A stretch of DNA of 64,000 nt from Hyaloraphidium curvatum (taxonomy: Eukaryota > Monoblepharomycota > Hyaloraphidiomycetes > Hyaloraphidiales > Hyaloraphidiaceae): positions 1 to 64,000 of the forward strand of contig JAIVFI010000022.1 in the NCBI GenBank assembly GCA_025558095.1. The letters run 5' to 3'. Shown piece by piece: positions 20,457-28,541 of this stretch. The notes beneath the pieces are model-generated. The model was not told the origin of the DNA. It saw nothing but the letters and a program-made list of their open reading frames with translations, and made no database searches. The translations under genes were made by a program, and so were the position numbers. Every line of letters starts with the position of its first letter. The first letter of the stretch is position 1.

Positions 20457-21347
20457 CTACTCTTCCATCAAGTCGTGCCGCGCATCCCCTCGGACATCCT
20501 CGGGCTGGTCCTGCTCGCGTCCGGTTTCCTCTTCGGGTTGTACTATGGCCTCCTGCAGCTGCTGCTCCCGGTGCTCTCGCATCTCGGCAATCTCAGGAAA
20601 TGCGAAGCGAGTGACGGCGCCTCCTACTCTCCCCGCAGCGTGCAAAAGGGTGCTCCCGACAGCTGCCGACGCTTCTTGGATGGTGGCCGACGGCTGTCTC
20701 CACAGTTTCTCAGCAACTCGCGCCATTGACTCCATCAAGCCAGAGGACTGCGGCGCCTTAGCGGCGAACTTGAGCGCGAGGCCGTACGCCTGTGCGTTCT
20801 TGAGCTGCGTGACCACGTCCGCCGCCGACCGCGGGTCCGACAGGTCGCGCCCGTGAAGCAACCACACGACCTCCCGCGCGTCGGGGTCGAGATTCTCCGG
20901 ATGGGTGCGAGCGAGAGCCCTCTGGTTGAGCAGGATGGGTGCGGCGACGTTGCGGACCGGCGCCAGCTCGGCATTGCTTCCGACAGACGCGCCAGCAGCG
21001 CCCAGCTCCGTCTCGACACTGCCCTCGGCGGGGTCTTGCTCGTCGCCGCCACCGCCGTCGGCCTCCGCTTCGACAGGAAGGGGTTGGAGCTGGTGCTTGC
21101 CCAACAAGAGCGGGCCGACGACGAGCCGCTTGGCGGCTTCCTCCTCGACCGACTCCTCGTTCCGCCCGCCTTTGACACGCGTCGGAGGAAAGAAGGTGAC
21201 GCTGGCGGCCGATGGCCCGGCCTGCGCGGTGCCGCTTTGGAGATTGCGCGCGACGGGGCCAGAATCCGGCGCTGCAGCCGTTCTTTTGGGCCCGGGAGTG
21301 AGCCCAGTGTTTCCTTCGTGGGCCCTTTTGCCCTCGCCGCCCTCCAT
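20457..21347 (-). CDS. Hypothetical protein, divergent from the retrotransposon
   Basis: A 296-residue frame (from the ATG at 21347; the frame extends to 21491). It has a low-complexity first third and a folded-looking C-terminal half: THPENLDPDAREVVWLLHGR, DLSDPRSAADVVTQLKNAQA, YGLALKFAAKAPQSSGLMES, WRQPSATIQEASAAVGSTLL, and an acidic Gln/Glu-rich tail. Codon use matches the other genes, and the opposite frames look like shadows. No known domain. Its start lies only 76 bp from the retrotransposon ORF1 start, in divergent orientation, so it is either a host gene next to the insertion or an antisense gene of the element. Confidence 0.6.
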   Translation of the reverse strand: MEGGEGKRAHEGNTGLTPGPKRTAAAPDSGPVARNLQSGTAQAGPSAASVTFFPPTRVKGGRNEESVEEEAAKRLVVGPLLLGKHQLQPLPVEAEADGGGGDEQDPAEGSVETELGAAGASVGSNAELAPVRNVAAPILLNQRALARTHPENLDPDAREVVWLLHGRDLSDPRSAADVVTQLKNAQAYGLALKFAAKAPQSSGLMESMARVAEKLWRQPSATIQEASAAVGSTLLHAAGRVGGAVTRFAFPEIAEMREHREQQLQEAIVQPEEETGREQDQPEDVRGDARHDLMEE

Positions 21348-21423
21348 CGATGCGGATGAGCGACGGGAAGGGGCACCGGCTCTGAGATGCCGCTTGCCAC
21401 GTACCCTTACATGGTACGAGAGT

Positions 21424-23562
21424 ATGGACCCCCCTGACACAGGGCAGGGGCCCAATGATGCGGCCGCTCCCGTGGTCCTGCCTGATGGCAAGGTCTCCCC
21501 TGCGCTCGCCGCGGCCTCCTCGGAGGCGCTTGCGAATCCCGTCCACTCTTCCCACGCTCCCGGCGTCGCTGCCTCTCCTCGCCTCCCTGGCGCGGCAGAG
21601 GAGCCCGCGCCGGCCCCCGCTGGTGCTACGGCTCAGCTGACAGGTTCTAAGGAGGACGCTGCTGAATCGACCACTGAAATCCGCCCCGCGTCCGCCAACG
21701 GCGGCGCCCGGGAGGAGCCGGCTCAGCACAATCGTCTCCCGAAAGCAACCGCCCCCGCCACGCGCCTGGGGTCTCGCTCTTTCGCCGCAGCAACGTCGCG
21801 CACCTCGCCCGACCGCCCGATTGTTCGTGTCACGGACGGCGCGATGGCGGAGCATCTGGCTTCTGCCATGCCTTTCTCGGCGCCCACCAACTACGCCAAG
21901 CTCATCGATCGGGTGCAACCGCACGCCAACGGTCGGGGCTACACGCCGGCCTTCATTGGGCCTGTCCCCCACTGCCTCATCGACCTCAACGGTGTGCCAA
22001 AGGACCGACGGCGCGTCGTCGCCGAAGCCGTGGCGAAGGCGACCTTCCCCACCACCGTCTTCACGACCGAGACGCGAGGCTACAACCCGCGTTACTCGCG
22101 ACTGGACCTCTTCTGTGTTGTTGGTGCTGTCGACGGGGCAGACGCTATCAACGCCTTGGTGGAGCAGGGGGTGCTGGAGGTCAAGTTCCCAAACGGACCG
22201 ACGCGTCGGCTGCGCATCCACCCTGTCTTCAAGGACACGCACGCCGAGCTCAAGATCGGGCCCATGATCGTCCCTGGTTCGGTGCACGAGTGCCCGGACT
22301 GGTGGGCCCGCCTCTACGCGACTTTCCAGAACCACTATGGGGCCCCTTGCCAAGTCATTGAAGCGGCTCCCATCTCGGGCACCGACAGCAACGCCTTCTG
22401 GCGGGTCACTTTCGACGTCTCGCAGTGCGGGGTTGATGCCTTCTTTGACCGCGCAGCACGCATTGGCCCACCCTCGTACTGCTTCCTTGACTCGTGGGGG
22501 ACGCTCCTCCAGCACAAGCTCCTTCGCCCAGCTGTCCGCTATGACAGTAGCAACGGACAGTGCGGCCACTGCAAGCGCACAGGCGGCCACGTCGGTGACG
22601 ATGCCACGTGCACCAACTGTGCTTACTGCCCAGACGGTCTCAACCGCATGAATCCCGGCGCCTTTGCCAGCCCGCAAGCACGCCGTGCACACGAGGCGGA
22701 CTGCATTCACAACCCGGCCAACGTACGGCTCTCTCCCCCAACGGTGGAGCCCGCCACGACCCCACGGCTGCCCCCCCTGAGGGAAGAGGTCGTTCCTCCG
22801 CATCTGGCTTCCCCCACCGCCCCTGCGGCCGACGAGTGGCTTACAGCTGGGCCGTCCGGCAAGCGCGCAGGCTCTGCGCCCCCAGCTCTTGCCCAGCCAG
22901 TGGCCAAGGCGTCCCACAACCGGTTTTCGGCACTTGGTGGTGGTAGTGCCGGTGCTTCGGTCGATTGGGGGGAGTCTGACGCCGCCGAAAAGATGGATTT
23001 CCATGGTCTTCCCATTTTGGAGCCGGCTGACAAGGATGGGGACGAGGACATGGGTGGTGCCGACCAGCTGGCCGCTGAGAACGCCATCAGCAGTGCTGCA
23101 CAGCAGGTTGCAGCCAATACCGCGCTGGAGGATCTGGAGCTTGCTGCTCCCGCAATGGAGGGCACGGAATCTGCGATGGAGGAGGATGCCACCGGCTCTG
23201 AGGCCTCGGGTGGAAACGACGCTGCCTCCGAAGCCTCTGCTGAGGGCGATGGTTCGAACTCGGAGGCACCAAGCGAAGACATGCACACGGCCGATGAGGC
23301 CGCTGGGGCATCCGCGGTTGGTGATCCTACGATGGCCCCAGGCCCCAAGCACGCAGGCAAGGGCCGTCCCGTGGAGGATGTGGCAGGGACAAACCCGGAC
23401 AAGGTTGCCAAGCCGTATCAGCAAATCGACGTCAAATCCGCCAAAGCGGAACAGAAGGCCAAGGCGGCCGCTCGCAAGCCCGGCTCCCCCCAGGCCAAGG
23501 CCACCTCCATGTCAACCGGATCCCTGCTGCCGGCTCCTGGCTCACCGTCCTTGAATGCCTAA
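21424..23562 (+). CDS. Retrotransposon ORF1 protein, gag-like with zinc-binding motif
   Basis: 712 residues from the ATG at 21424. The first 110 residues and the last 250 are low-complexity (Ala, Pro, Glu, Ser). The middle (about 120-370) looks folded, with LIDLNGVPKDRRRVVAEAVA, YSRLDLFCVVGAVDGADAIN and RLRIHPVFKDTHAELKIGPM, compatible with the RRM-like RNA-binding fold of other ORF1 proteins (inference). Near residue 380 comes a cysteine cluster, CGHCKRTGGHVGDDATCTNC followed by AYC, likely a zinc-binding nucleic-acid site. Known role of ORF1 proteins: binding the element RNA. The stop overlaps the start of the next ORF by eight bases, suggesting coupled translation. The frame extends upstream of 21424 only as the shadow of the antisense gene. 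Confidence 0.8.
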   Translation: MDPPDTGQGPNDAAAPVVLPDGKVSPALAAASSEALANPVHSSHAPGVAASPRLPGAAEEPAPAPAGATAQLTGSKEDAAESTTEIRPASANGGAREEPAQHNRLPKATAPATRLGSRSFAAATSRTSPDRPIVRVTDGAMAEHLASAMPFSAPTNYAKLIDRVQPHANGRGYTPAFIGPVPHCLIDLNGVPKDRRRVVAEAVAKATFPTTVFTTETRGYNPRYSRLDLFCVVGAVDGADAINALVEQGVLEVKFPNGPTRRLRIHPVFKDTHAELKIGPMIVPGSVHECPDWWARLYATFQNHYGAPCQVIEAAPISGTDSNAFWRVTFDVSQCGVDAFFDRAARIGPPSYCFLDSWGTLLQHKLLRPAVRYDSSNGQCGHCKRTGGHVGDDATCTNCAYCPDGLNRMNPGAFASPQARRAHEADCIHNPANVRLSPPTVEPATTPRLPPLREEVVPPHLASPTAPAADEWLTAGPSGKRAGSAPPALAQPVAKASHNRFSALGGGSAGASVDWGESDAAEKMDFHGLPILEPADKDGDEDMGGADQLAAENAISSAAQQVAANTALEDLELAAPAMEGTESAMEEDATGSEASGGNDAASEASAEGDGSNSEAPSEDMHTADEAAGASAVGDPTMAPGPKHAGKGRPVEDVAGTNPDKVAKPYQQIDVKSAKAEQKAKAAARKPGSPQAKATSMSTGSLLPAPGSPSLNA

Positions 23563-24406
23563 AACACCACCAAGCAAGTGGCAACGCCGAGTAGTGGGCT
23601 GCTCTTCTCGGCGCCGAGCTCGTCCGGATACCTCCCGGGCGCGGTCAGCCCCTCCATCTTTTGCTGTTTTGCAGTCTTCACCGGTACGCCAACTACCACT
23701 ATCTACAACGTCTCACCGAGTTCCGAGGCCGTTCGCGGCAGCAGGGGAGACTTCCGACATTGACCCCGCGTCCCCCGGGGCCCCTCGGCCAAATGCCGTG
23801 CCTAGCTTGGCCGAGGGTCACACTCTGCCCACGCCGCCCCGCGGCTCCTCCCGCTTGCCGGCACCAGCGGGGGGGAAAGGGGCGGCACGCTCGGAAGTAT
23901 CTCCCTCCTCGTCATCGCCGATCTTGATCGCTGATGCCCCGGCTTCGGCCGCTTCCATGCTCCCGGCGCACCCAGGCCATCCTCCGTGGGAAACCCCAGC
24001 TGCAACCGCCGTGCCGAGCTTGCAGCTGCCGCCTGCGCCGCCCCGCACAACCCCCGGCACGCCGCCGGCACCAACGGCCGGGGGGGGGCAGAGCTCCTCG
24101 GAAGTATCCACTCCGACGCGCACCTTGCCTCCTTGGTATGCTCACACGGAGCCCGGTTCGCCGGCGCACCTCGAATGGCCAGGTTCCGAGCTCCTCGATG
24201 ACGGCGGCCGTGATGCTATCGGTGACGCGTGGTCGGCGCTTGCGGCCTGGCACAGGGCGGGGGGCGACCTGACCGAGTCCCAGGAGGTTTGGATGCGGAC
24301 ACATGCGCTCGACGATTGGGATATCTCGTCGGACAAAGCACCGTCCGCGGTAGCTGATCCTGGCGGTGGGACACCGGCATCGCCGCCGCCACCGTATTCG
24401 CCATGA
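23555..24406 (+). CDS. Retrotransposon middle ORF, unknown function
   Basis: 283 residues, starting on the ATG inside ATGCCTAA at the end of ORF1 and stopping in the ATGA that starts ORF2. It is rich in Pro, Ala, Ser and Gly, with little predicted folded structure except the last third (PAHLEWPGSELLDDGGRDAI, GDAWSALAAWHRAGGDLTES, VWMRTHALDDWDISSDKAP). No cysteine cluster or known domain. The exact overlaps on both sides and an uninterrupted frame argue that it is translated. An ORF between gag-like ORF1 and the polymerase ORF is uncommon in non-LTR elements. It could also have been made by a frameshift that split a longer ORF1. Confidence 0.68.
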   Translation: MPKTPPSKWQRRVVGCSSRRRARPDTSRARSAPPSFAVLQSSPVRQLPLSTTSHRVPRPFAAAGETSDIDPASPGAPRPNAVPSLAEGHTLPTPPRGSSRLPAPAGGKGAARSEVSPSSSSPILIADAPASAASMLPAHPGHPPWETPAATAVPSLQLPPAPPRTTPGTPPAPTAGGGQSSSEVSTPTRTLPPWYAHTEPGSPAHLEWPGSELLDDGGRDAIGDAWSALAAWHRAGGDLTESQEVWMRTHALDDWDISSDKAPSAVADPGGGTPASPPPPYSP

Positions 24407-27400
24407 GCCGCACGCCGCTCCTGCCTTACAGCTGCCACCGCTGCGCGGCAGCTTTCGCCAACATCGGAGCTCTATCTCTTCATCACCAATCTTGCATCGA
24501 CGGCGATGTGCCGATGGCGGAGGCGCCTGCTGAACCCGGCCTCCATGCGTGCCCGGTTGATGGTTGCCGCTTCCAGCCAACTCCAAACAAAAACAAACGG
24601 GACGGTCATCTTCGGGTCACACGGAGCCCGGAGCACTGGTTGGCGATGCAGCGCCTGTCTGCCGATGCGTTGCGCGCCATGGGGCTCGCGCGGTGCGGGG
24701 GTTGCCGGCGTCCCTACGCCGCAAACGCCTCTGGTGCCGGTGTTTCTGGACAGCACACCTCGTGCAACCCGGACGCAGCTAACCCGCCACTCGGCGTCTC
24801 TTTAGCTTCGCTTCCACCCGATCTCGTCGAGTTCCTCGACCGCGTGCGTGCCGAGCGGGCGGCTGCCACGGGACGCGCGGAGGGACCGGCGTCACCGGCG
24901 GCATCGTCGGCATCTCCCCGTGCTTCGCCACCCGCGCCCGCGCTGATGGCGGCCCTTGCGGCCGCCCGGGTTGCGGCCGACGCCCCGCAGGACGTCCAGG
25001 CGCAACGGGCGGCGCTGGCGGCGGCGGCGGCGGCGGCGCGTGCCGCCCCGGACGGCGGTGATCCCCCAGGCGGCGACGGCGCGCCGGGCGGCAACGCCGC
25101 GGCTGGCGGGCACGGCAACGGCGGTGATCCGGGCGACCCAGGCGACGGTGGTCCACCCGGGGGTCCCGGGCCTGATCCGCCGCCGGGCGGGGGCGCGGGG
25201 GCGCCGCCGCCGGAGCCGCTGAAGCAGCGCTACCGGACCACCACCTGGAGCACGCTCGCCTTCCGGGCCAGCGAGTCTTTCCAACGGGCCTACGAGGACC
25301 CGGCGGCACCGGAAACCGACCTGCACCGCACTCTCACCGCCTACCTTGCGTTTGGCGGCTACGTCATGTCGGGGGACTACATGTACGAGCAGAACTACTT
25401 CGCCGCCCGTCAGGTCAACCGGGGCGCGCGGCGGGACGGGCTGCGGCCGCTCAACTACCAGCTCTTCAAGGCCATCGTGCTTGCCGCCTTGAAGGGCGCT
25501 CCTGGTGCTGCGTCCGCGGCGCTCTCGGGGGAGGCCGTTCCGGCTGGCTTCACGCCCACGCTGCAGGCGGAACTGGAGGAGCTGTACCCGGGGCCGCGGG
25601 AGGGAGAGCCGCTGTGTCGGCTGTCTCTGCCCCCCAACGCGCCCGCGCCCTGCCCTGCCTACACGGACGCGGCTTTCCTGGAGGACATCTGGGCCCGGTT
25701 GCGCCGGAAGAAGGACGGCGTGGGGGCCGGCATGTCGGGTTTCAGCATGGCCAAACTTTTCATCGTGCACAACTGCGAGAACGACGCGACGCGACGGAAG
25801 CTCCGCCCGCTGGCGGCCATGGTGCACGGCGTGTGCACTGGCCGACTCGACACCCCCATGCTCCGGCCGCTCCTCACGGATCAAATCCTCGTCCCTCTGC
25901 TCAAGCCGGAGGGGGGGCTCCGGCCGATTGGCATTATGGAGGGCATCACGCGGCTCGCGGGCTCGTACCTGGCCGTGCGGCACAAGGCTCTTCTGAGGAA
26001 GCTCCAACAGCAGGAGGACCTGGGTCACGGGGTGGACGGGGGCGCGGAGGCGACCGCCCACGCGGTGAACGCGTGGCTGGCGGCCTTCCCCGACCACGTC
26101 GTCATGAAGGTCGACTCTAGGAACGCCTTCAATACGCTGCGCCGCCTCTTCGCGCGCGAGGTGGTCCGCCAGGTGCCTCAGCTTATCCCGTACTACAACC
26201 TCGTTTACTCGCGCCCTTCCCACGCCTACTTCCGCGACCGGCGCTCGGCGGAGCTCCTTTTCCGGATCACCATGTACGAGGGCAACATCCAGGGCGACCC
26301 GCTGTCGTCTGCCATCTTCTCCTGCGCCATGAGCCGCATGCTGCGGCCCATCCGCTCTGGGCACCCCGACTGCCTCATCCTTGGGTACCTCGACGACCTC
26401 ACCGTGGTCGGGCCGCTGGACTCGGTCATGGCCGTCCTGGGAGAGGTGCGTGACGGCCTTGCTTCCCTCGGCATGACCCACCGCCCGGACAAGAGCTACC
26501 TGCTTTCGCTCTCGACGAACCCGGCCGTGCTGGAGCGGGTGCGCGCGGCCGGTGCGGCCCACAACATCCGCGTCGCTGGCTTCCCGCCTCACGAGGCCGA
26601 CCCCGAGGTGCATGCCACGGCGTCGGCCCCGGGCTCGCCTGACTTCGCTCGCTCGTGCGGCCTCAAGGTGGTAGGTGCCCCGGTCGGCACCCCTGCCTAT
26701 GTGGAGTCGTTCCTCGCGGCCAAGATCGACTCCATTGCCGCTCTTCTCGATGAAATCGAGCGCGCTGCGCTCGGCTACGCCATGCCGGCCGACATCCCCT
26801 CCCTCCAGGGCCTGTACTCCCTCCTCCGTCTCTGTGTGACCCAGCTCTTCTCGTTTTGGCTCCGCATTCTCCCCCCCTCGGTTACCCAACCCTTTGCTCG
26901 ACGTCTTGACAACGCGCTTTTCACCACCTTCTTGCGCTTGCTGGGAGATCGGGCCGAGGATCTGGATCCGCTGTCGGTGGAGGGTCGGACTGTGCGGGAG
27001 CAGGTATTCTTGGGTCTGCACTACTCGGGGATGGGGCTTCTGTCATCGGAGAAGGTGGCCTCGGCGGCTTACCTGTCTTCACTCAACCTCACGGCGGGCC
27101 CCTTGGACGCCATGCTTGGTCTTCGAACCTCGGCCCGGGGTGTGGGCGTGGAGCACGTGCGGGAACTGGTTCCCGTCATCGAGGCCCTCCGCCCCGCCTT
27201 TGAGCGTGTCGAGGATGACACGGCCGCAGCGTACGCCGAGGCTGCGCGTGCTGGGCAACCGGTGGGCGCCGCGCCCGCCCGCCGTACGCTCCCTGCGGAC
27301 GCCAGTTTCTTCGCCCAGCCGGTTTGGCACGGCCTGCAGAGCGACCTTACGCGTCTCGAGGACCAGCGCCGCCTCGCGGCTCTGATTGCCTTGCAACCCA

Positions 27401-28314
27401 CCACTTCCGCTGGTCTGGAGCGCCGCAAGCGGCTCGTCCAGGCGCAGGACGGCCTGTCGGCTTTCCTGACTGCCTCTCCCGCGCTGCTTGCCAACCACAT
27501 TCGCAACAACTTTTTCCGCTTACTTGTACGCTTCCGGCTTTGCCTCCCGCTCCTGCACGAGGCCGACTACCCTGGTCTTTCCTTGCCCTGCCGGCGGGGC
27601 TGCAAGCGATCGGCCATGTCGCTGACGGGGGAGCACGCGTTCTCGGGCTGCTATGGCCGGGATCTCTTCAGTCCTGGTCACGACGACATTTGCGCGGCCA
27701 TCCGCGCGGCGCTTCGCTCCATCCCGCTCCTCCGCGTGCACCCCATGCCGCCAAACCTCCTTGCGCATGGCTACGAGACTGTCACCCCGCCCACGCCTGC
27801 GGATGCTGGCCGCCTTGGCGACGTTCTCATCACGCACCGCGAAACCCGGAAACGGTGGTTGCTCGAGATCAAGACCCTCACCTCTATGGCCCATTTGCAC
27901 ACGGGCCTGGTCTTCTCGGTCCCGGGCCACGCAGTCGAACGGCGGGTCGAGGCCGCCAGGAAGGACTACTCCCGTTTCGTCTTCAACGCCAACTTCTACC
28001 CTCTGATCGTGCTTGCTTTTGATTCGTACAGCGCTGTCTCTGCCACTTTCTCGCGCTTCTCCTCGGAGATGGGGCGCATCCAGTATCCCGGGATCGTCGG
28101 CCGCGATGGGCAGCCCGTGGACCTCGATGGCCTTTACTCTCGTTTTGTGCGGCGCTTCCGCGAACGGATCGCGGTGGCCTGGGCTCTTGGCGTCGCGGCC
28201 CAACTCCAACACTGGCTTCAGCTGTGCACCGAAGCCGCCGCTGTCAACGCTCCGGCCCCCGCGCCGGTCGCATTTGGTTTGAATGTAGATGAGGAGCTGA
28301 TTCTTGGGGCGTAG
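24403..28314 (+). CDS. Retrotransposon ORF2: zinc fingers, reverse transcriptase, restriction-like endonuclease
   Basis: 1303 residues. N-terminal zinc fingers: YSCHRC...HHQSC (residues 6-28), HACPVDGC with downstream His (46-78), and CGGC...QHTSC (about 98-123). A Gly/Pro-rich linker follows. The reverse transcriptase has VPLLKPEGGLRPIG (about 497), motif A VMKVDSRNAFN with Asp571, motif B GNIQGDPLSS (627) and motif C YLDD (662-665). Near the end are a knuckle, C1063-x3-C-x10-H-x4-C, and RLGDV...LLEIK with Asp1140 and Glu1155, matching the PD-(D/E)XK-type endonuclease of R2-like elements (Gly where R2 has Pro). All catalytic residues look intact. Known mechanism: target-primed reverse transcription at a nick made by this endonuclease. 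It begins in the ATGA overlap with the middle ORF. Confidence 0.95.
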   Translation: MSRTPLLPYSCHRCAAAFANIGALSLHHQSCIDGDVPMAEAPAEPGLHACPVDGCRFQPTPNKNKRDGHLRVTRSPEHWLAMQRLSADALRAMGLARCGGCRRPYAANASGAGVSGQHTSCNPDAANPPLGVSLASLPPDLVEFLDRVRAERAAATGRAEGPASPAASSASPRASPPAPALMAALAAARVAADAPQDVQAQRAALAAAAAAARAAPDGGDPPGGDGAPGGNAAAGGHGNGGDPGDPGDGGPPGGPGPDPPPGGGAGAPPPEPLKQRYRTTTWSTLAFRASESFQRAYEDPAAPETDLHRTLTAYLAFGGYVMSGDYMYEQNYFAARQVNRGARRDGLRPLNYQLFKAIVLAALKGAPGAASAALSGEAVPAGFTPTLQAELEELYPGPREGEPLCRLSLPPNAPAPCPAYTDAAFLEDIWARLRRKKDGVGAGMSGFSMAKLFIVHNCENDATRRKLRPLAAMVHGVCTGRLDTPMLRPLLTDQILVPLLKPEGGLRPIGIMEGITRLAGSYLAVRHKALLRKLQQQEDLGHGVDGGAEATAHAVNAWLAAFPDHVVMKVDSRNAFNTLRRLFAREVVRQVPQLIPYYNLVYSRPSHAYFRDRRSAELLFRITMYEGNIQGDPLSSAIFSCAMSRMLRPIRSGHPDCLILGYLDDLTVVGPLDSVMAVLGEVRDGLASLGMTHRPDKSYLLSLSTNPAVLERVRAAGAAHNIRVAGFPPHEADPEVHATASAPGSPDFARSCGLKVVGAPVGTPAYVESFLAAKIDSIAALLDEIERAALGYAMPADIPSLQGLYSLLRLCVTQLFSFWLRILPPSVTQPFARRLDNALFTTFLRLLGDRAEDLDPLSVEGRTVREQVFLGLHYSGMGLLSSEKVASAAYLSSLNLTAGPLDAMLGLRTSARGVGVEHVRELVPVIEALRPAFERVEDDTAAAYAEAARAGQPVGAAPARRTLPADASFFAQPVWHGLQSDLTRLEDQRRLAALIALQPTTSAGLERRKRLVQAQDGLSAFLTASPALLANHIRNNFFRLLVRFRLCLPLLHEADYPGLSLPCRRGCKRSAMSLTGEHAFSGCYGRDLFSPGHDDICAAIRAALRSIPLLRVHPMPPNLLAHGYETVTPPTPADAGRLGDVLITHRETRKRWLLEIKTLTSMAHLHTGLVFSVPGHAVERRVEAARKDYSRFVFNANFYPLIVLAFDSYSAVSATFSRFSSEMGRIQYPGIVGRDGQPVDLDGLYSRFVRRFRERIAVAWALGVAAQLQHWLQLCTEAAAVNAPAPAPVAFGLNVDEELILGA

Positions 28315-28541
28315 GGGGATTGCTAAGTGTACGGTGGGATTGCTAGCTCCTCGCCACGTACCCGCCCAGATCATCTTCTCGCGCCTCGAGCTCCTCTGGA
28401 TTCACTCGGACCGCCGATAGGAACCTTCGGAACTTCTTTCTGTGGACTTTGGCACGACCTCCGGGGAGCGGACCGCGCCAGATTGCTCCCTGCTGCGCTT
28501 GTCTCCCTCGCACAACCACCGCCCATCGAGTGCTCGCCGCT

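Larger units (their letters stand above)
21424..28314 (+). mobile_element. Intact-looking non-LTR retrotransposon with three overlapping ORFs
   Basis: Three consecutive ORFs on one strand without internal stops: ORF1 (21424-23562), a middle ORF (23555-24406) and ORF2 (24403-28314). Neighbouring ORFs overlap by 8 nt (ATGCCTAA) and 4 nt (ATGA). ORF2 places it among the early-branching site-specific non-LTR elements (R2/CRE-like), which carry N-terminal zinc fingers and a C-terminal restriction-like endonuclease. I cannot see target-site duplications, a poly-A tail or 5'/3' ends, so the true element is longer than the limits given. No rRNA gene is nearby. Confidence 0.85.

Noticed and set aside
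20758-23424. An 888-residue minus-strand frame
   Set aside because: Antisense to ORF1 and to part of the orphan gene; no domain, and composition typical of a shadow in GC-rich DNA.
24892-27021. A 709-residue minus-strand frame
   Set aside because: Exact antisense of the reverse transcriptase ORF2; charged low-information sequence.
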